The notes below the pieces were generated by a model. It was not told where the DNA came from, did no database searches, and saw only the letters and a list, made by a program, of their open reading frames with translations. From contig JAJEIQ010000038.1 in the NCBI GenBank assembly GCA_022827905.1, positions 1-32,127 on the forward strand: a stretch of 32,127 nt of DNA, read 5' to 3'. Of this stretch, positions 14,776-22,002 are shown piece by piece. Made by a program: the position numbers and the translations under genes. How positions within the stretch are numbered: the stretch's first letter is position 1; the number at the start of each line of letters is the position of its first letter. This DNA comes from Pseudomonadales bacterium (GTDB taxonomy: Bacteria; Pseudomonadota; Gammaproteobacteria; Pseudomonadales; Azotimanducaceae).

Positions 14776-15210
14776 ATGAAAACTACTGCGTTGATCCTCA
14801 GCGGCGTCATGTTGATCGCTGCTGGCGCCGTCCACGGCGAACGCCGCGGCCCAATTTCCATTGCCGAAGCCGAGACGCGCTCCGCTGAGCGCTTCGCCGC
14901 CATTGACGCCGATGGCGATGAACGGATCAGTTCGGCCGAATTCGACGATGCTGACATGCGTCGGGCCGCCTTCATGCGCGGTGGCCATCATCGAGGGAAG
15001 CCGAGGCGAGATGGAGATGCCAGCAGGCCGGACAAGGCCGCCATGAAGGAGAAGCTGTTCGCCCGGCTCGATGCTGACGAGGACGGCTTTCTGTCCCAAG
15101 CGGAGTTTGGCAAGCCCATCGAGCGGCTGCGGGCGCTGGACGCTAATGGCGATGGGCAGGTGGATCGGGATGAGCGTCGCTCTGGCCATCGCAAGCGCGA
15201 CCGGGGCTGA
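14776..15210 (+). CDS. Exported EF-hand calcium-binding protein
   Basis: 144 residues with a signal peptide (LILSGVMLIAAGAVHG, cleavage near 20-22). Three EF-hand loops are readable: DADGDERISSAEF (about 44-56), DADEDGFLSQAEF (about 98-110) and DANGDGQVDRDE (about 121-132). Between the first two is a basic His/Arg/Lys-rich linker. It should be periplasmic and bind calcium. AGGAG lies six bases before ATG 14776. Its last 41 bases overlap the sigma-factor gene, so the two are coupled. It heads the regulatory unit to 16567, suggesting the sigma factor answers an envelope metal or calcium signal. Confidence 0.9.
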   Translation: MKTTALILSGVMLIAAGAVHGERRGPISIAEAETRSAERFAAIDADGDERISSAEFDDADMRRAAFMRGGHHRGKPRRDGDASRPDKAAMKEKLFARLDADEDGFLSQAEFGKPIERLRALDANGDGQVDRDERRSGHRKRDRG

Positions 15211-15784
15211 ACCGCTGTTGTCCGCCGACAGCGACGAGGCGCTCATGGCGCGGATCGCTGCGGGCGATGAGCAGGCATTCGAGGGCCTGCTTGGCCGCCA
15301 TCTCGACCGGATTCACCACTATCTCCGGCGCCTGACCGGACGCCAAGCGGACTGCGATGACTTGGCGCAGGAAACCTTCATCAGGGTGTGGCTCAAGGCC
15401 CGCTCCTTCCGGCCCGGCCGGGTGAAGGTCTCCACTTGGCTGCATCGCATCGCCCACAACGTGGCGGTGGACCATTTGCGCAAGGCGGGGCGCGCAGCCC
15501 GGATCGAGGCCACCGAGCCGCTGCGGGACGAGGCCGGTCCGGATGCGCTTCGGCAACAGGCGGAGGAGCGCCAGCGCCTGCATGGCGCGTTGGGCGCTTT
15601 GCCGGAGGGTCAACGCAGCGCCATCCTGCTGCGCCACCAGCAGGGATTGTCGAATCCCGATGTCGCCGCCGTACTGGGCATCAGCGTACGCGCGGTCGAG
15701 TCGCTGCTGAGCCGAGGCCGCCGCCGATTGATGACGCTGATGGGTGATCGTGATAGCGCAGGCAATCAGGAGGGGATGCTATGA
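15170..15784 (+). CDS. ECF-type sigma-70 family RNA polymerase sigma factor
   Basis: 204 residues. Region 2 spans about residues 24-95: DEALMARIAAGDEQAFEGLLGRHL, then DDLAQETFIRVWLKA and VSTWLHRIAHNVAVDHLRKA, which recognises the -10 element. Region 4 spans about 135-190: LPEGQRSAILLRHQQGLSNPDVAAVLGISVRAVESLLSRGRRRL. ATG 15170 is used; it overlaps the EF-hand gene by 41 bases and adds about 20 residues before region 2, so a later start (TTG near 15220) is possible. The next gene begins at its ATGA stop and encodes a membrane protein where an anti-sigma factor is expected. Confidence 0.92.
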   Translation: MSVALAIASATGAEPLLSADSDEALMARIAAGDEQAFEGLLGRHLDRIHHYLRRLTGRQADCDDLAQETFIRVWLKARSFRPGRVKVSTWLHRIAHNVAVDHLRKAGRAARIEATEPLRDEAGPDALRQQAEERQRLHGALGALPEGQRSAILLRHQQGLSNPDVAAVLGISVRAVESLLSRGRRRLMTLMGDRDSAGNQEGML

Positions 15785-16125
15785 ATGAGAGAAACGAGCC
15801 TTTTGCTGGACGGCGCGCCGACCGGCTCGACGAACTGTTGGCGGAGCCCCATGCTGCTCCGCCGGCGTTGACGAGTCGCATACTCGAGGGCCTGCCGTCG
15901 CAAAGCCGCTGGCAGCGGTTCTTCGACTGGCTAGCGCCCGTGGATCGGGACGGCCGGTTGTGGCGGCCTGTGGCCGCCGCCTTGGTGCCCTTGGCGTTCG
16001 GCTTCGCTCTAGGCCTAGGCGTAGGGGTGCAGGGCGAGGATTCGCTCTACGACGACGTGCTGCTCCTCGCCTTCACGGACAGCTACTTTGAAACCAGTGC
16101 TTACGGAGGCGATGGCGATGACTAA
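15781..16125 (+). CDS. Single-pass membrane protein, putative anti-sigma factor
   Basis: 114 residues, starting in the ATGA overlap with the sigma gene. The N-terminal 55 residues are cytoplasmic and charged (DRLDELLAEPHAAPPALTSRILEGL), followed by one transmembrane helix (WRPVAAALVPLAFGFALGLGVGV, about 61-83) and a short acidic periplasmic end. There is no zinc-binding HxxxCxxC motif. Position and topology fit a small anti-sigma anchor such as CnrY, but I see no sequence signature proving this. Confidence 0.7.
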   Translation: MNERNEPFAGRRADRLDELLAEPHAAPPALTSRILEGLPSQSRWQRFFDWLAPVDRDGRLWRPVAAALVPLAFGFALGLGVGVQGEDSLYDDVLLLAFTDSYFETSAYGGDGDD

Positions 16126-16567
16126 ATTCCGCTGGCTGGCGGTTCTGCTGGCTCTATCTGTCGCAGTCAACCTGGGCTTGGTGGGATTCGCTGCCGGGCG
16201 GATGCTCTCAGGCGCCTATGGCGGCCCGCTGCATGATCCGGCCTGGGGCTTGGCTCGCGCGCTCAGGACTCTGCCCGAGGAGCGCCGCGACGCGCTCCGG
16301 CCCATGTTGCGTTCGCAACTGCGCGCCCTCGGCCCGAGGTTCCGGCACTTGCGCGGTGCCCAACGGGACCTCATCGAGTCAGCGGCTGCGGAACCGTTCG
16401 ACCGCGGAGCGCTTGAAGGTGCCTTGGCCCGTTTCCGCAACGAGTTGCTGGCCAGCCAAGAGCGCAGCCACAGCGCCTTTGTCGAAGTGATGGCCGCGCT
16501 CAGCGCCGACGAGCGCCAGCGGGTGCTCGAATCCATGCGCCGCCGTGGCCCCCCGCGCCATCGGTAA
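16118..16567 (+). CDS. Periplasmic heavy-metal sensor-like protein (CnrX/Spy type)
   Basis: 149 residues. An N-terminal signal anchor (WLAVLLALSVAVNLGLVGFAAGRML, about 5-29) leads to a periplasmic four-helix domain: RALRTLPEERRDALRPMLRSQLRALGPRFRHLRGAQRDLIE and later FRNELLASQERSHSAFVEVMAALSADERQRVL, the pattern of the metal-resistance (CnrX/ZraP/Spy-like) superfamily. In cnrYXH such a protein senses Ni/Co and releases the sigma factor through the membrane anti-sigma. ATG 16118 has GGAGG eight bases upstream and overlaps the previous gene by eight bases; ATG 16112 lies too near the ribosome site. Confidence 0.82.
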   Translation: MTKFRWLAVLLALSVAVNLGLVGFAAGRMLSGAYGGPLHDPAWGLARALRTLPEERRDALRPMLRSQLRALGPRFRHLRGAQRDLIESAAAEPFDRGALEGALARFRNELLASQERSHSAFVEVMAALSADERQRVLESMRRRGPPRHR

Positions 16568-16573
16568 CCCTCA

Positions 16574-16603
16574 TTGACAAATCCACGGGCCCGCCGGGAT
16601 AGT
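16574..16603 (+). promoter_or_regulatory. aroA promoter; transcript probably leaderless
   Basis: A perfect TTGACA (16574-16579) and GATAGT (16598-16603, four of six matches) are 18 bases apart. The -10 box ends six bases before the A of the aroA ATG at 16610, so transcription should begin at the start codon. No Shine-Dalgarno is present. The promoter starts seven bases after the previous gene's stop. Confidence 0.55.
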
Positions 16604-16609
16604 GCGCGG

Positions 16610-17887
16610 ATGGACGCGCTCACCCTTGGCCCGATCAAGTCGCTTTCCGGCGAAATCCGCCTGCCGGGCTCGAAAAGCATATCCAACCGAACCTTGCTGC
16701 TGGCTGCCCTGGCCCGAGGCCGCACCCGAATCGTCAATCTGCTGGAGAGTGAAGACACCGAGCTGATGCGCCGCGCCCTTGACGCGCTCGGCATCCCAGT
16801 GAGCCGGGATGGGGACGCCTGGGTGGTGGAGGGCGGCGACGGACCCTTGGTCACCGATGGCCGCCGGGCCGAATTGAACCTCGGCTTGGCAGGCACCGCC
16901 ATTCGCCCTTTGGCGGCGGCGCTCACCTTGGGCAATGGCGAATTCACGCTCGATGGCGCACCACGCATGCGGGAGCGGCCCATCGGCCACTTGGTGGATG
17001 CGCTGCGAGACTTGGGCGCGAGCATCGACTACACCGCCGCGAATGGCTTTCCGCCGGTGCGCATCCGCGCTGGCGGATTGGCAGGCGGCGAGGCCGAAAT
17101 CGATGGCAGCGTATCGAGCCAATTCCTCACCTCGGTGCTGCTGGCCGCGCCCTTGGCGCAACGTCCAGTGACCCTTAGCGTGCGCGGCGAACTGGTCTCC
17201 AAGCCCTACATCGACATCACATTGGATCTCATGGCTCGTTTCGGGGCCGAGGTTCGCCATGCGGTGCACCAACGCTTTGAAGTGGCCAACACCGGCTACC
17301 GCTCGCCGGGCGAATGCCTCGTGGAAGGGGATGCCTCGGCAGCCACCTACTTCCTCGCCGCCGGCGCCATTGCCGGTCGCGGCGTCCGCGTTCACGGCGT
17401 CGGCGCCGCCAGCATCCAAGGCGACGCCGCCTTTGCCGACGTGCTCGAAGCCATGGGCGCTCAAGTGGAGCGCCGCACCGCGAGCATTGCGGCGCAGCCG
17501 GGCCCGCTGACGGGGATTGATGCGGACCTCAACTACATCCCCGACGCCGCCATGACCGTCGCCGTGCTGGCGCTGTTCGCCAAGGGCACCACCCGCATCG
17601 GCAACATCGCCAACTGGCGGGTGAAGGAAACCGACCGGCTCGCGGCCATGGCGCGGGAGTTGCGCAAGCTCGGCGCCAACGTCCAGGAAGGCCCAGACCA
17701 TCTCACCATCGAACCGCCGCCAGCCCTCCAGCCCGCCACCATAGAAACCTACGGCGACCACCGCATGGCCATGTGCTTCTCCTTGGCCGCCCTCGGCGGC
17801 GTCCCCATCACCATCAAGGACCCGGGCTGCGTAGCCAAGACCTTCCCCGACTACTTCGAGAAGTTCACGGCGTTGATTGACAACTAA
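16610..17887 (+). CDS. aroA: 3-phosphoshikimate 1-carboxyvinyltransferase (EPSP synthase)
   Basis: 425 residues, class I EPSP synthase. It joins shikimate-3-phosphate with phosphoenolpyruvate, the sixth step of the shikimate pathway. [17 protein letters not shown] gives Lys22, Ser23 and Arg27 at the E. coli positions; [14 protein letters not shown] contains the PEP/glyphosate loop, with Leu93 where E. coli has Asn94; [51 protein letters not shown] and [16 protein letters not shown] complete the signatures. ATG 16610 matches the family start exactly; a TTG at 16574 in the same frame is part of the -35 box. Here it has its own promoter and follows the sigma unit. Confidence 0.97.
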   Translation: MDALTLGPIKSLSGEIRLPGSKSISNRTLLLAALARGRTRIVNLLESEDTELMRRALDALGIPVSRDGDAWVVEGGDGPLVTDGRRAELNLGLAGTAIRPLAAALTLGNGEFTLDGAPRMRERPIGHLVDALRDLGASIDYTAANGFPPVRIRAGGLAGGEAEIDGSVSSQFLTSVLLAAPLAQRPVTLSVRGELVSKPYIDITLDLMARFGAEVRHAVHQRFEVANTGYRSPGECLVEGDASAATYFLAAGAIAGRGVRVHGVGAASIQGDAAFADVLEAMGAQVERRTASIAAQPGPLTGIDADLNYIPDAAMTVAVLALFAKGTTRIGNIANWRVKETDRLAAMARELRKLGANVQEGPDHLTIEPPPALQPATIETYGDHRMAMCFSLAALGGVPITIKDPGCVAKTFPDYFEKFTALIDN

Positions 17888-17967
17888 GCGGCCGAACCCT
17901 GTCCAATGGCGTTTATTCGCTGAGCCGCTTGGTGCAAACTGCCGCTCCCACTCGGAGGGGTAAGGGC

Positions 17968-18840
17968 ATGACGGTCATTCTGGACGGCGGCATGGGGTCG
18001 GAGCTCATTCGCCGCGGCGCTGGCGACGCGCGCGGTCTCTGGTCAGCACGGGCGCTGTTGGAGGCGCCGGATTCGGTGGTGGGGGTGCATCGGGACTACA
18101 TGGCGGTTGGCGCCGAGATCATCATCACCAACACCTACTCCACCATTCCGAGCTACTTGGGCAAGATCGGCATGGCGGAGCGCTGGCTGGAATTGACCGA
18201 GCTGGCCGGGGGCTTGGCCCGTTCGGCGGTTGAGGGCGCACCGGGGGAGGCCCGGGTGGCCGGCTCGCTGCCGCCGCTGAGCGAAAGCTACCGGCCGGAC
18301 ATGGTGCCGCCCGATGCCGAGGCGCGGGGCCTTTATCGACAGATGGTTGAAGCGCTTGACCCCTATGTGGACCTCTTCATCTGCGAGACCATGTCCTCGG
18401 CCCGGGAGGCTCGCAACGCCGCCAACATGGCCCGGCGCCATTCGGCCAAGCCGGTCTATGTGTCCTGGACTCTAACCGAAGCCGCTGGCGCTGGGCTGCG
18501 CAGCGGTGAATCCGTGGCCGAGGCGCTGGACAAGGTTGCCGATCTGGCGCCGGACGCCCTGCTGTTCAACTGCACTTCTCCCGAGGCCATTGCCGGCGGA
18601 TTGGCGCAGTTGGCCGATTTGACGGACAAGCCGCGGGGTGCTTATCCAAATCGGTTCAACGTGCCGGACGGCTGGACCCTGGACGGCGACGCGCAAACCG
18701 AGCTCAGGGAGCTGTCCGTTGAGGCTTTCGTCAACCACGCCCTGCAATGGCGGGAATTGGGTGCTTCCCTCATCGGCGGCTGCTGCGGCATCGGCCCCGA
18801 GCACATCGCCGCGGTGGCCGATCGATTGCAGCTATCTTGA
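17968..18840 (+). CDS. Homocysteine S-methyltransferase family protein
   Basis: 290 residues, a zinc-dependent methyltransferase barrel (pfam S-methyl_trans). MTVILDGGMGSELIRRG opens the barrel; GAEIIITNTYSTIP follows (about 47-60). Zinc ligands are Cys202 in LFNCTSPEAI and Cys272-Cys273 in IGGCCGIGPEHI. Members transfer methyl from betaine, S-methylmethionine or similar donors to homocysteine. ATG 17968 has GGAGGGG seven bases upstream; the upstream extension to 17929 is unlike the family. It lies tail to tail with a BCCT carrier (nine bases apart), which could import the methyl donor. The donor is not identifiable from sequence. Confidence 0.92.
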   Translation: MTVILDGGMGSELIRRGAGDARGLWSARALLEAPDSVVGVHRDYMAVGAEIIITNTYSTIPSYLGKIGMAERWLELTELAGGLARSAVEGAPGEARVAGSLPPLSESYRPDMVPPDAEARGLYRQMVEALDPYVDLFICETMSSAREARNAANMARRHSAKPVYVSWTLTEAAGAGLRSGESVAEALDKVADLAPDALLFNCTSPEAIAGGLAQLADLTDKPRGAYPNRFNVPDGWTLDGDAQTELRELSVEAFVNHALQWRELGASLIGGCCGIGPEHIAAVADRLQLS

Positions 18841-18849
18841 CGCCGGCGA

Positions 18850-20379
18850 TCAACCGCTACGCGGCGTGTCCTCAACCAATCCCTTGATCAAGGACGCGGC
18901 GAGCAGCCCAAACACCAGCAACAGCGGCACCGAGGTCACCACCACCGCCGATTGCAGGGACAGCAAGCCCCCCACGTAGATCAGCGAAATCGGCAAGCCG
19001 CCGATGGCGAAGGCCCAGAATACCCGATGCAGGCGGGCCGGGTGCTCGTGAACCGGGAGCGACCGGCTGGCGCACGAGGCCAGGGTGTAGGCGGCGCTGT
19101 CGTAGCTGGTGGCGGCGAAGATCATGCAGATCAGCACGAACAGGGGCAGCACGAGTTCGCCCAAGGGCAGGGTGGCGAGCATTTGCACCATCGCTTCGTT
19201 TGCCCGTCCGTCGTTGACCAGCGCCAGCACCTCGGTTTGGCCGTTGAATTCCTGGTAGTGGGCGGTGCTGCCGAGAACCACGAAGAACAGGGTGCAGCCC
19301 AAAGTGCCCCAGCCCAATGTCCCCAGCACCACTTGGCGAATGGTGCGGCCCCCCGATATCTTGGTGATGAACATGCCCATGAAGGGACCCAGAGCCAGCC
19401 ACCACGCCCAGTAGAAGACCGTCCAGGCCTCATCGAAGCCCGACGAGTTCGACAGGTCGAGCCAAGTGCTCATGGTGATGAAGTTGGCCAGGAAGTGGCT
19501 CACTGAGATACGGCCTTGCTCGACGATGTGGCCCGTGGGCCCGAACACCAGCACCAGTGCCAGCAGCAGGAAGGCCAAGCCGACGTTGAGGTTGCTCAGC
19601 CGCTTGATGCCGGCTTCCAATCCGACGTAAACGCTGACTGCGAAGGTCGCCGTGATGGTTGCGATGACCATCAAGTCCAACCCAAAGCCGGAGGCTATGC
19701 CGGTCATGCGGGTCAGTCCCGCGCCGATCATCGCAATCGCCAGCCCCATGCCGGTGCTGACCGCGCCCAACAGGCCGACCATGAAGAGCAGGTCAACGAT
19801 CCGGCCCAGCCAGCCGTCCGCGCTGCGGCCGAGAACGGCCTTGCAGGCGGCGCTGAGCCGCAGCACCGGCATCTTGCGCACGTGGTAGGCGTAGGCGATG
19901 GCGACGCCAGGCAGGCAGTACAGCGCCCAGCCGATGAAGCCCCAGTGGAAGATCGGGTAGCTGGCCGCCCAGCGCATCGCCTCGTCTGTGCCCGGGGCCA
20001 CGCCGAAGGGCGGCGCGTTGTAGTAGTAGGCCCACTCCACCGTTCCCCAATAGAGCACGCTGGTGCCGATGCCGCCGCAGAACAGCATGGAGGTCCAACT
20101 GAAGTCGCCGTAGTCCGGGGCCGAGCCATCGCCGAGCACCACCTTGCCGAAGCGGCCGAAAGCCAGATAGAGCAGGAACAGCAGCACCGCGCCGGCCGTG
20201 ACGATGTACACGGCGCCCAAGCCGTGGGTGACGGCCTCGAAAGCCGAGGTCAAGGCTGACTTGCCCCACTCGGGGAACAGGATCAAGGGCAGGCAGACGG
20301 CAAGTATGCCCAGCGCCCCGGCGCTGAAGATGAACCAATCAACGTTGGCGCGATACGGCGCCGGCTCCGTTTGGCTCAC
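18850..20379 (-). CDS. BCCT-family betaine/carnitine/choline-type transporter
   Basis: 509 residues with about twelve transmembrane helices. The BCCT signature is clear: [33 protein letters not shown] (about 315-347). [21 protein letters not shown] (about 99-119) and [31 protein letters not shown] are the other conserved parts, with aromatic residues suited to binding trimethylammonium or dimethylsulfonium groups. It should import a compatible solute or methyl donor. It lacks the long osmosensing tails of BetP, so it is probably a nutrient carrier. GTG start overlaps the ogt stop (GTGA). Convergent with the homocysteine methyltransferase gene. Confidence 0.95.
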   Translation of the reverse strand: MSQTEPAPYRANVDWFIFSAGALGILAVCLPLILFPEWGKSALTSAFEAVTHGLGAVYIVTAGAVLLFLLYLAFGRFGKVVLGDGSAPDYGDFSWTSMLFCGGIGTSVLYWGTVEWAYYYNAPPFGVAPGTDEAMRWAASYPIFHWGFIGWALYCLPGVAIAYAYHVRKMPVLRLSAACKAVLGRSADGWLGRIVDLLFMVGLLGAVSTGMGLAIAMIGAGLTRMTGIASGFGLDLMVIATITATFAVSVYVGLEAGIKRLSNLNVGLAFLLLALVLVFGPTGHIVEQGRISVSHFLANFITMSTWLDLSNSSGFDEAWTVFYWAWWLALGPFMGMFITKISGGRTIRQVVLGTLGWGTLGCTLFFVVLGSTAHYQEFNGQTEVLALVNDGRANEAMVQMLATLPLGELVLPLFVLICMIFAATSYDSAAYTLASCASRSLPVHEHPARLHRVFWAFAIGGLPISLIYVGGLLSLQSAVVVTSVPLLLVFGLLAASLIKGLVEDTPRSG

Positions 20380-20858
20380 GAAAACAGCCCGGCATCCTGT
20401 TCGAGAGCCAGCAAGGCGCGCTTGGCCGCAAGGCCGCCCCCGAAGCCGGTAAGCGAGCCGTCGCTGCCGATCACCCGATGGCAGGGAATGATGATGGGGA
20501 TGGGGTTGCGGCCATTGGCGGCGCCAACGGCCCGCACGGCGCGCGGCTTGCCGATGGCGGCGGCCACTTCCTTGTAGCTGCGCGTCTCGCCGTAGGGGAT
20601 GGCTTGCAGTGCCTCAAGCACCTTTCGCTGGAAGGTGGTCCCCGCTGGGGCCAGTGGCAGTTCGAATTGCCGCCTGCGGCCCGCAAAGTAGCCGTCGAGC
20701 TGTTCCCTCACGTCGTCGAATGGCGCATCCGCCTGTGTCCAGCCGGGTTTCGGATCCGACCGCTTGCCGTCCAGCGGGAAGTGGATGGTGGTCAAGTTCC
20801 CGTCCCGCTCGGCCAGCAGCAGGGGACCGATGGGGCTTTCGTGATAGGTGTAGTGCAT
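20376..20858 (-). CDS. ogt: Methylated-DNA-protein-cysteine methyltransferase
   Basis: 160 residues, single-domain AGT of the Ogt type. It transfers the alkyl group from O6-alkylguanine to its own Cys126 in [22 protein letters not shown], the family signature. The helix-turn-helix Arg finger lies in [26 protein letters not shown] (about 94-119). The N-terminal [20 protein letters not shown] strand pattern is normal. ATG 20858 is chosen; the frame reaches 20918 without conservation. It is upstream of and overlaps the BCCT gene, and is divergent from the cupin gene. Confidence 0.95.
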   Translation of the reverse strand: MHYTYHESPIGPLLLAERDGNLTTIHFPLDGKRSDPKPGWTQADAPFDDVREQLDGYFAGRRRQFELPLAPAGTTFQRKVLEALQAIPYGETRSYKEVAAAIGKPRAVRAVGAANGRNPIPIIIPCHRVIGSDGSLTGFGGGLAAKRALLALEQDAGLFS

Positions 20859-20944
20859 GGGTGGGTCTCTTTGGCTTCCTTTACGGTCTGGGGTGAATCG
20901 TCCACTATAACCGCTCAAACGCAGATTGCGTCAGGAATCGCACA

Positions 20945-21919
20945 TTGGCCGGGATCAAGATCGACCCAAGCGCCCCCGTAAAGCTGGAGCCGGTGGCCAT
21001 CGCCAAGCCTTGGGGCCGGGAGATCTGGCATTCGGCAATTGAAGCCCGAGGGGAGAGCGCGGTGCGCACTGCCGCAGGTTCCGTGCCGTTGTCGCAATAC
21101 CTTGAAGCGGTCGGCATCGAGGCGCCGGTGGTCCTGTTGAAGGTGCTTGATCCCGATCCCACGCCCGTGCTCGGCGATCTTTACTTCGAGGTGCACGAGC
21201 GCAAGCGCGAGCTGTACGTGGTCACCGCCATCGACCCCACGGCTTGGCCCGATGGCTGCGGGCGCATTCGCCTCGGCATGAACCAGGCGCGGCGGCGGGC
21301 CTACGGGAACGATGCGGCCTTTCGCGCCGCCTACTTGGAGGCCGTGCGGGCCTATGAGCGGGAGCGCCGCGCCATCGATCGGGGGGAGCGTCCGCCGGGG
21401 GATGCGGAACGCGAAAAACGAGCCCTCATGGAGGCGTTCACCGCTTCGTCCCCGTTGCGGGTTGGCGACGTGGTGGCGTTGCCGCCTTGGATGCCGCACG
21501 CCCTGCAGCACGGCGTTCGGGTGGTGGAGTTCCAGACGCCGACTTATGAGCGCCGCATCATTTCCTTTGCTCAGAAGGTGGCCACCCAAGGGCATTGGGA
21601 CAGCGAAGAGGCCATTGCCCGCATGAGCTTGGATCCGCCGCCGCCGTCGTCGTTCGAGGAGGTCGCCCCCGGCGTGGAGCGGATCGCCGCCTTCGACGAC
21701 TTTGGCGTCTGGCGCGCGGCCCTGCGCCCGCATCGCGCCATTGCCTTGCCGCCCGATGCGCCCTACGCGCTCTGCATGGCTATCGGCGGTGCCGTCCAGG
21801 TTGGCGGTTTGCGCCTAGCCGCCGAACAGGCCTGTTTGGCGCCTCGGGCAAGCTTACGGCAGCTTGGCTTGCGGGGCGAGCATGGGGCAATCTGCCTGTT
21901 GGCGGCGCTTGGCCTGTAG
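20945..21919 (+). CDS. Cupin protein, mannose-6-phosphate isomerase-like
   Basis: 324 residues. KPWGREIWHS (about 21-30) and GDLYFEVHERKRELYVVT (about 78-95) recall the opening and the metal-binding strands of type I phosphomannose isomerases (KPWG, then E-V-H). A charged helical insert follows (about 120-165), then LRVGDVVALPPWMPHALQHGVRVVEFQTPTYER, a cupin motif with a metal-type His. The C-terminal third is a second, poorer beta barrel. It may be a sugar-phosphate isomerase or a non-catalytic cupin. The start is TTG 20945 with AGGA upstream. It lies 83 bases before the first GPP34-P450 gene, same strand, and could belong to that operon. Confidence 0.65.
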   Translation: MAGIKIDPSAPVKLEPVAIAKPWGREIWHSAIEARGESAVRTAAGSVPLSQYLEAVGIEAPVVLLKVLDPDPTPVLGDLYFEVHERKRELYVVTAIDPTAWPDGCGRIRLGMNQARRRAYGNDAAFRAAYLEAVRAYERERRAIDRGERPPGDAEREKRALMEAFTASSPLRVGDVVALPPWMPHALQHGVRVVEFQTPTYERRIISFAQKVATQGHWDSEEAIARMSLDPPPPSSFEEVAPGVERIAAFDDFGVWRAALRPHRAIALPPDAPYALCMAIGGAVQVGGLRLAAEQACLAPRASLRQLGLRGEHGAICLLAALGL

Positions 21920-22002
21920 CCTTGGATTGATTTGCGAAGGGTCAAGATATAGGGTTCGCCGCAACGGGAATGCGCTGCTGCCGATGGAGCGCGAGGGGAT
22001 TC

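Noticed and set aside
20859-20944. Face-to-face -10-like boxes (TATAAC / TATAGT) between ogt and the cupin gene
   Set aside because: The matching -35 boxes are poor and 19-20 bases away; promoters must lie here, but I cannot place them.
21927-21955. TTGATT-17-TAGGGT as the promoter of the first GPP34-P450 gene
   Set aside because: The -10 matches only three of six bases; the gene may instead be read from the cupin gene upstream.
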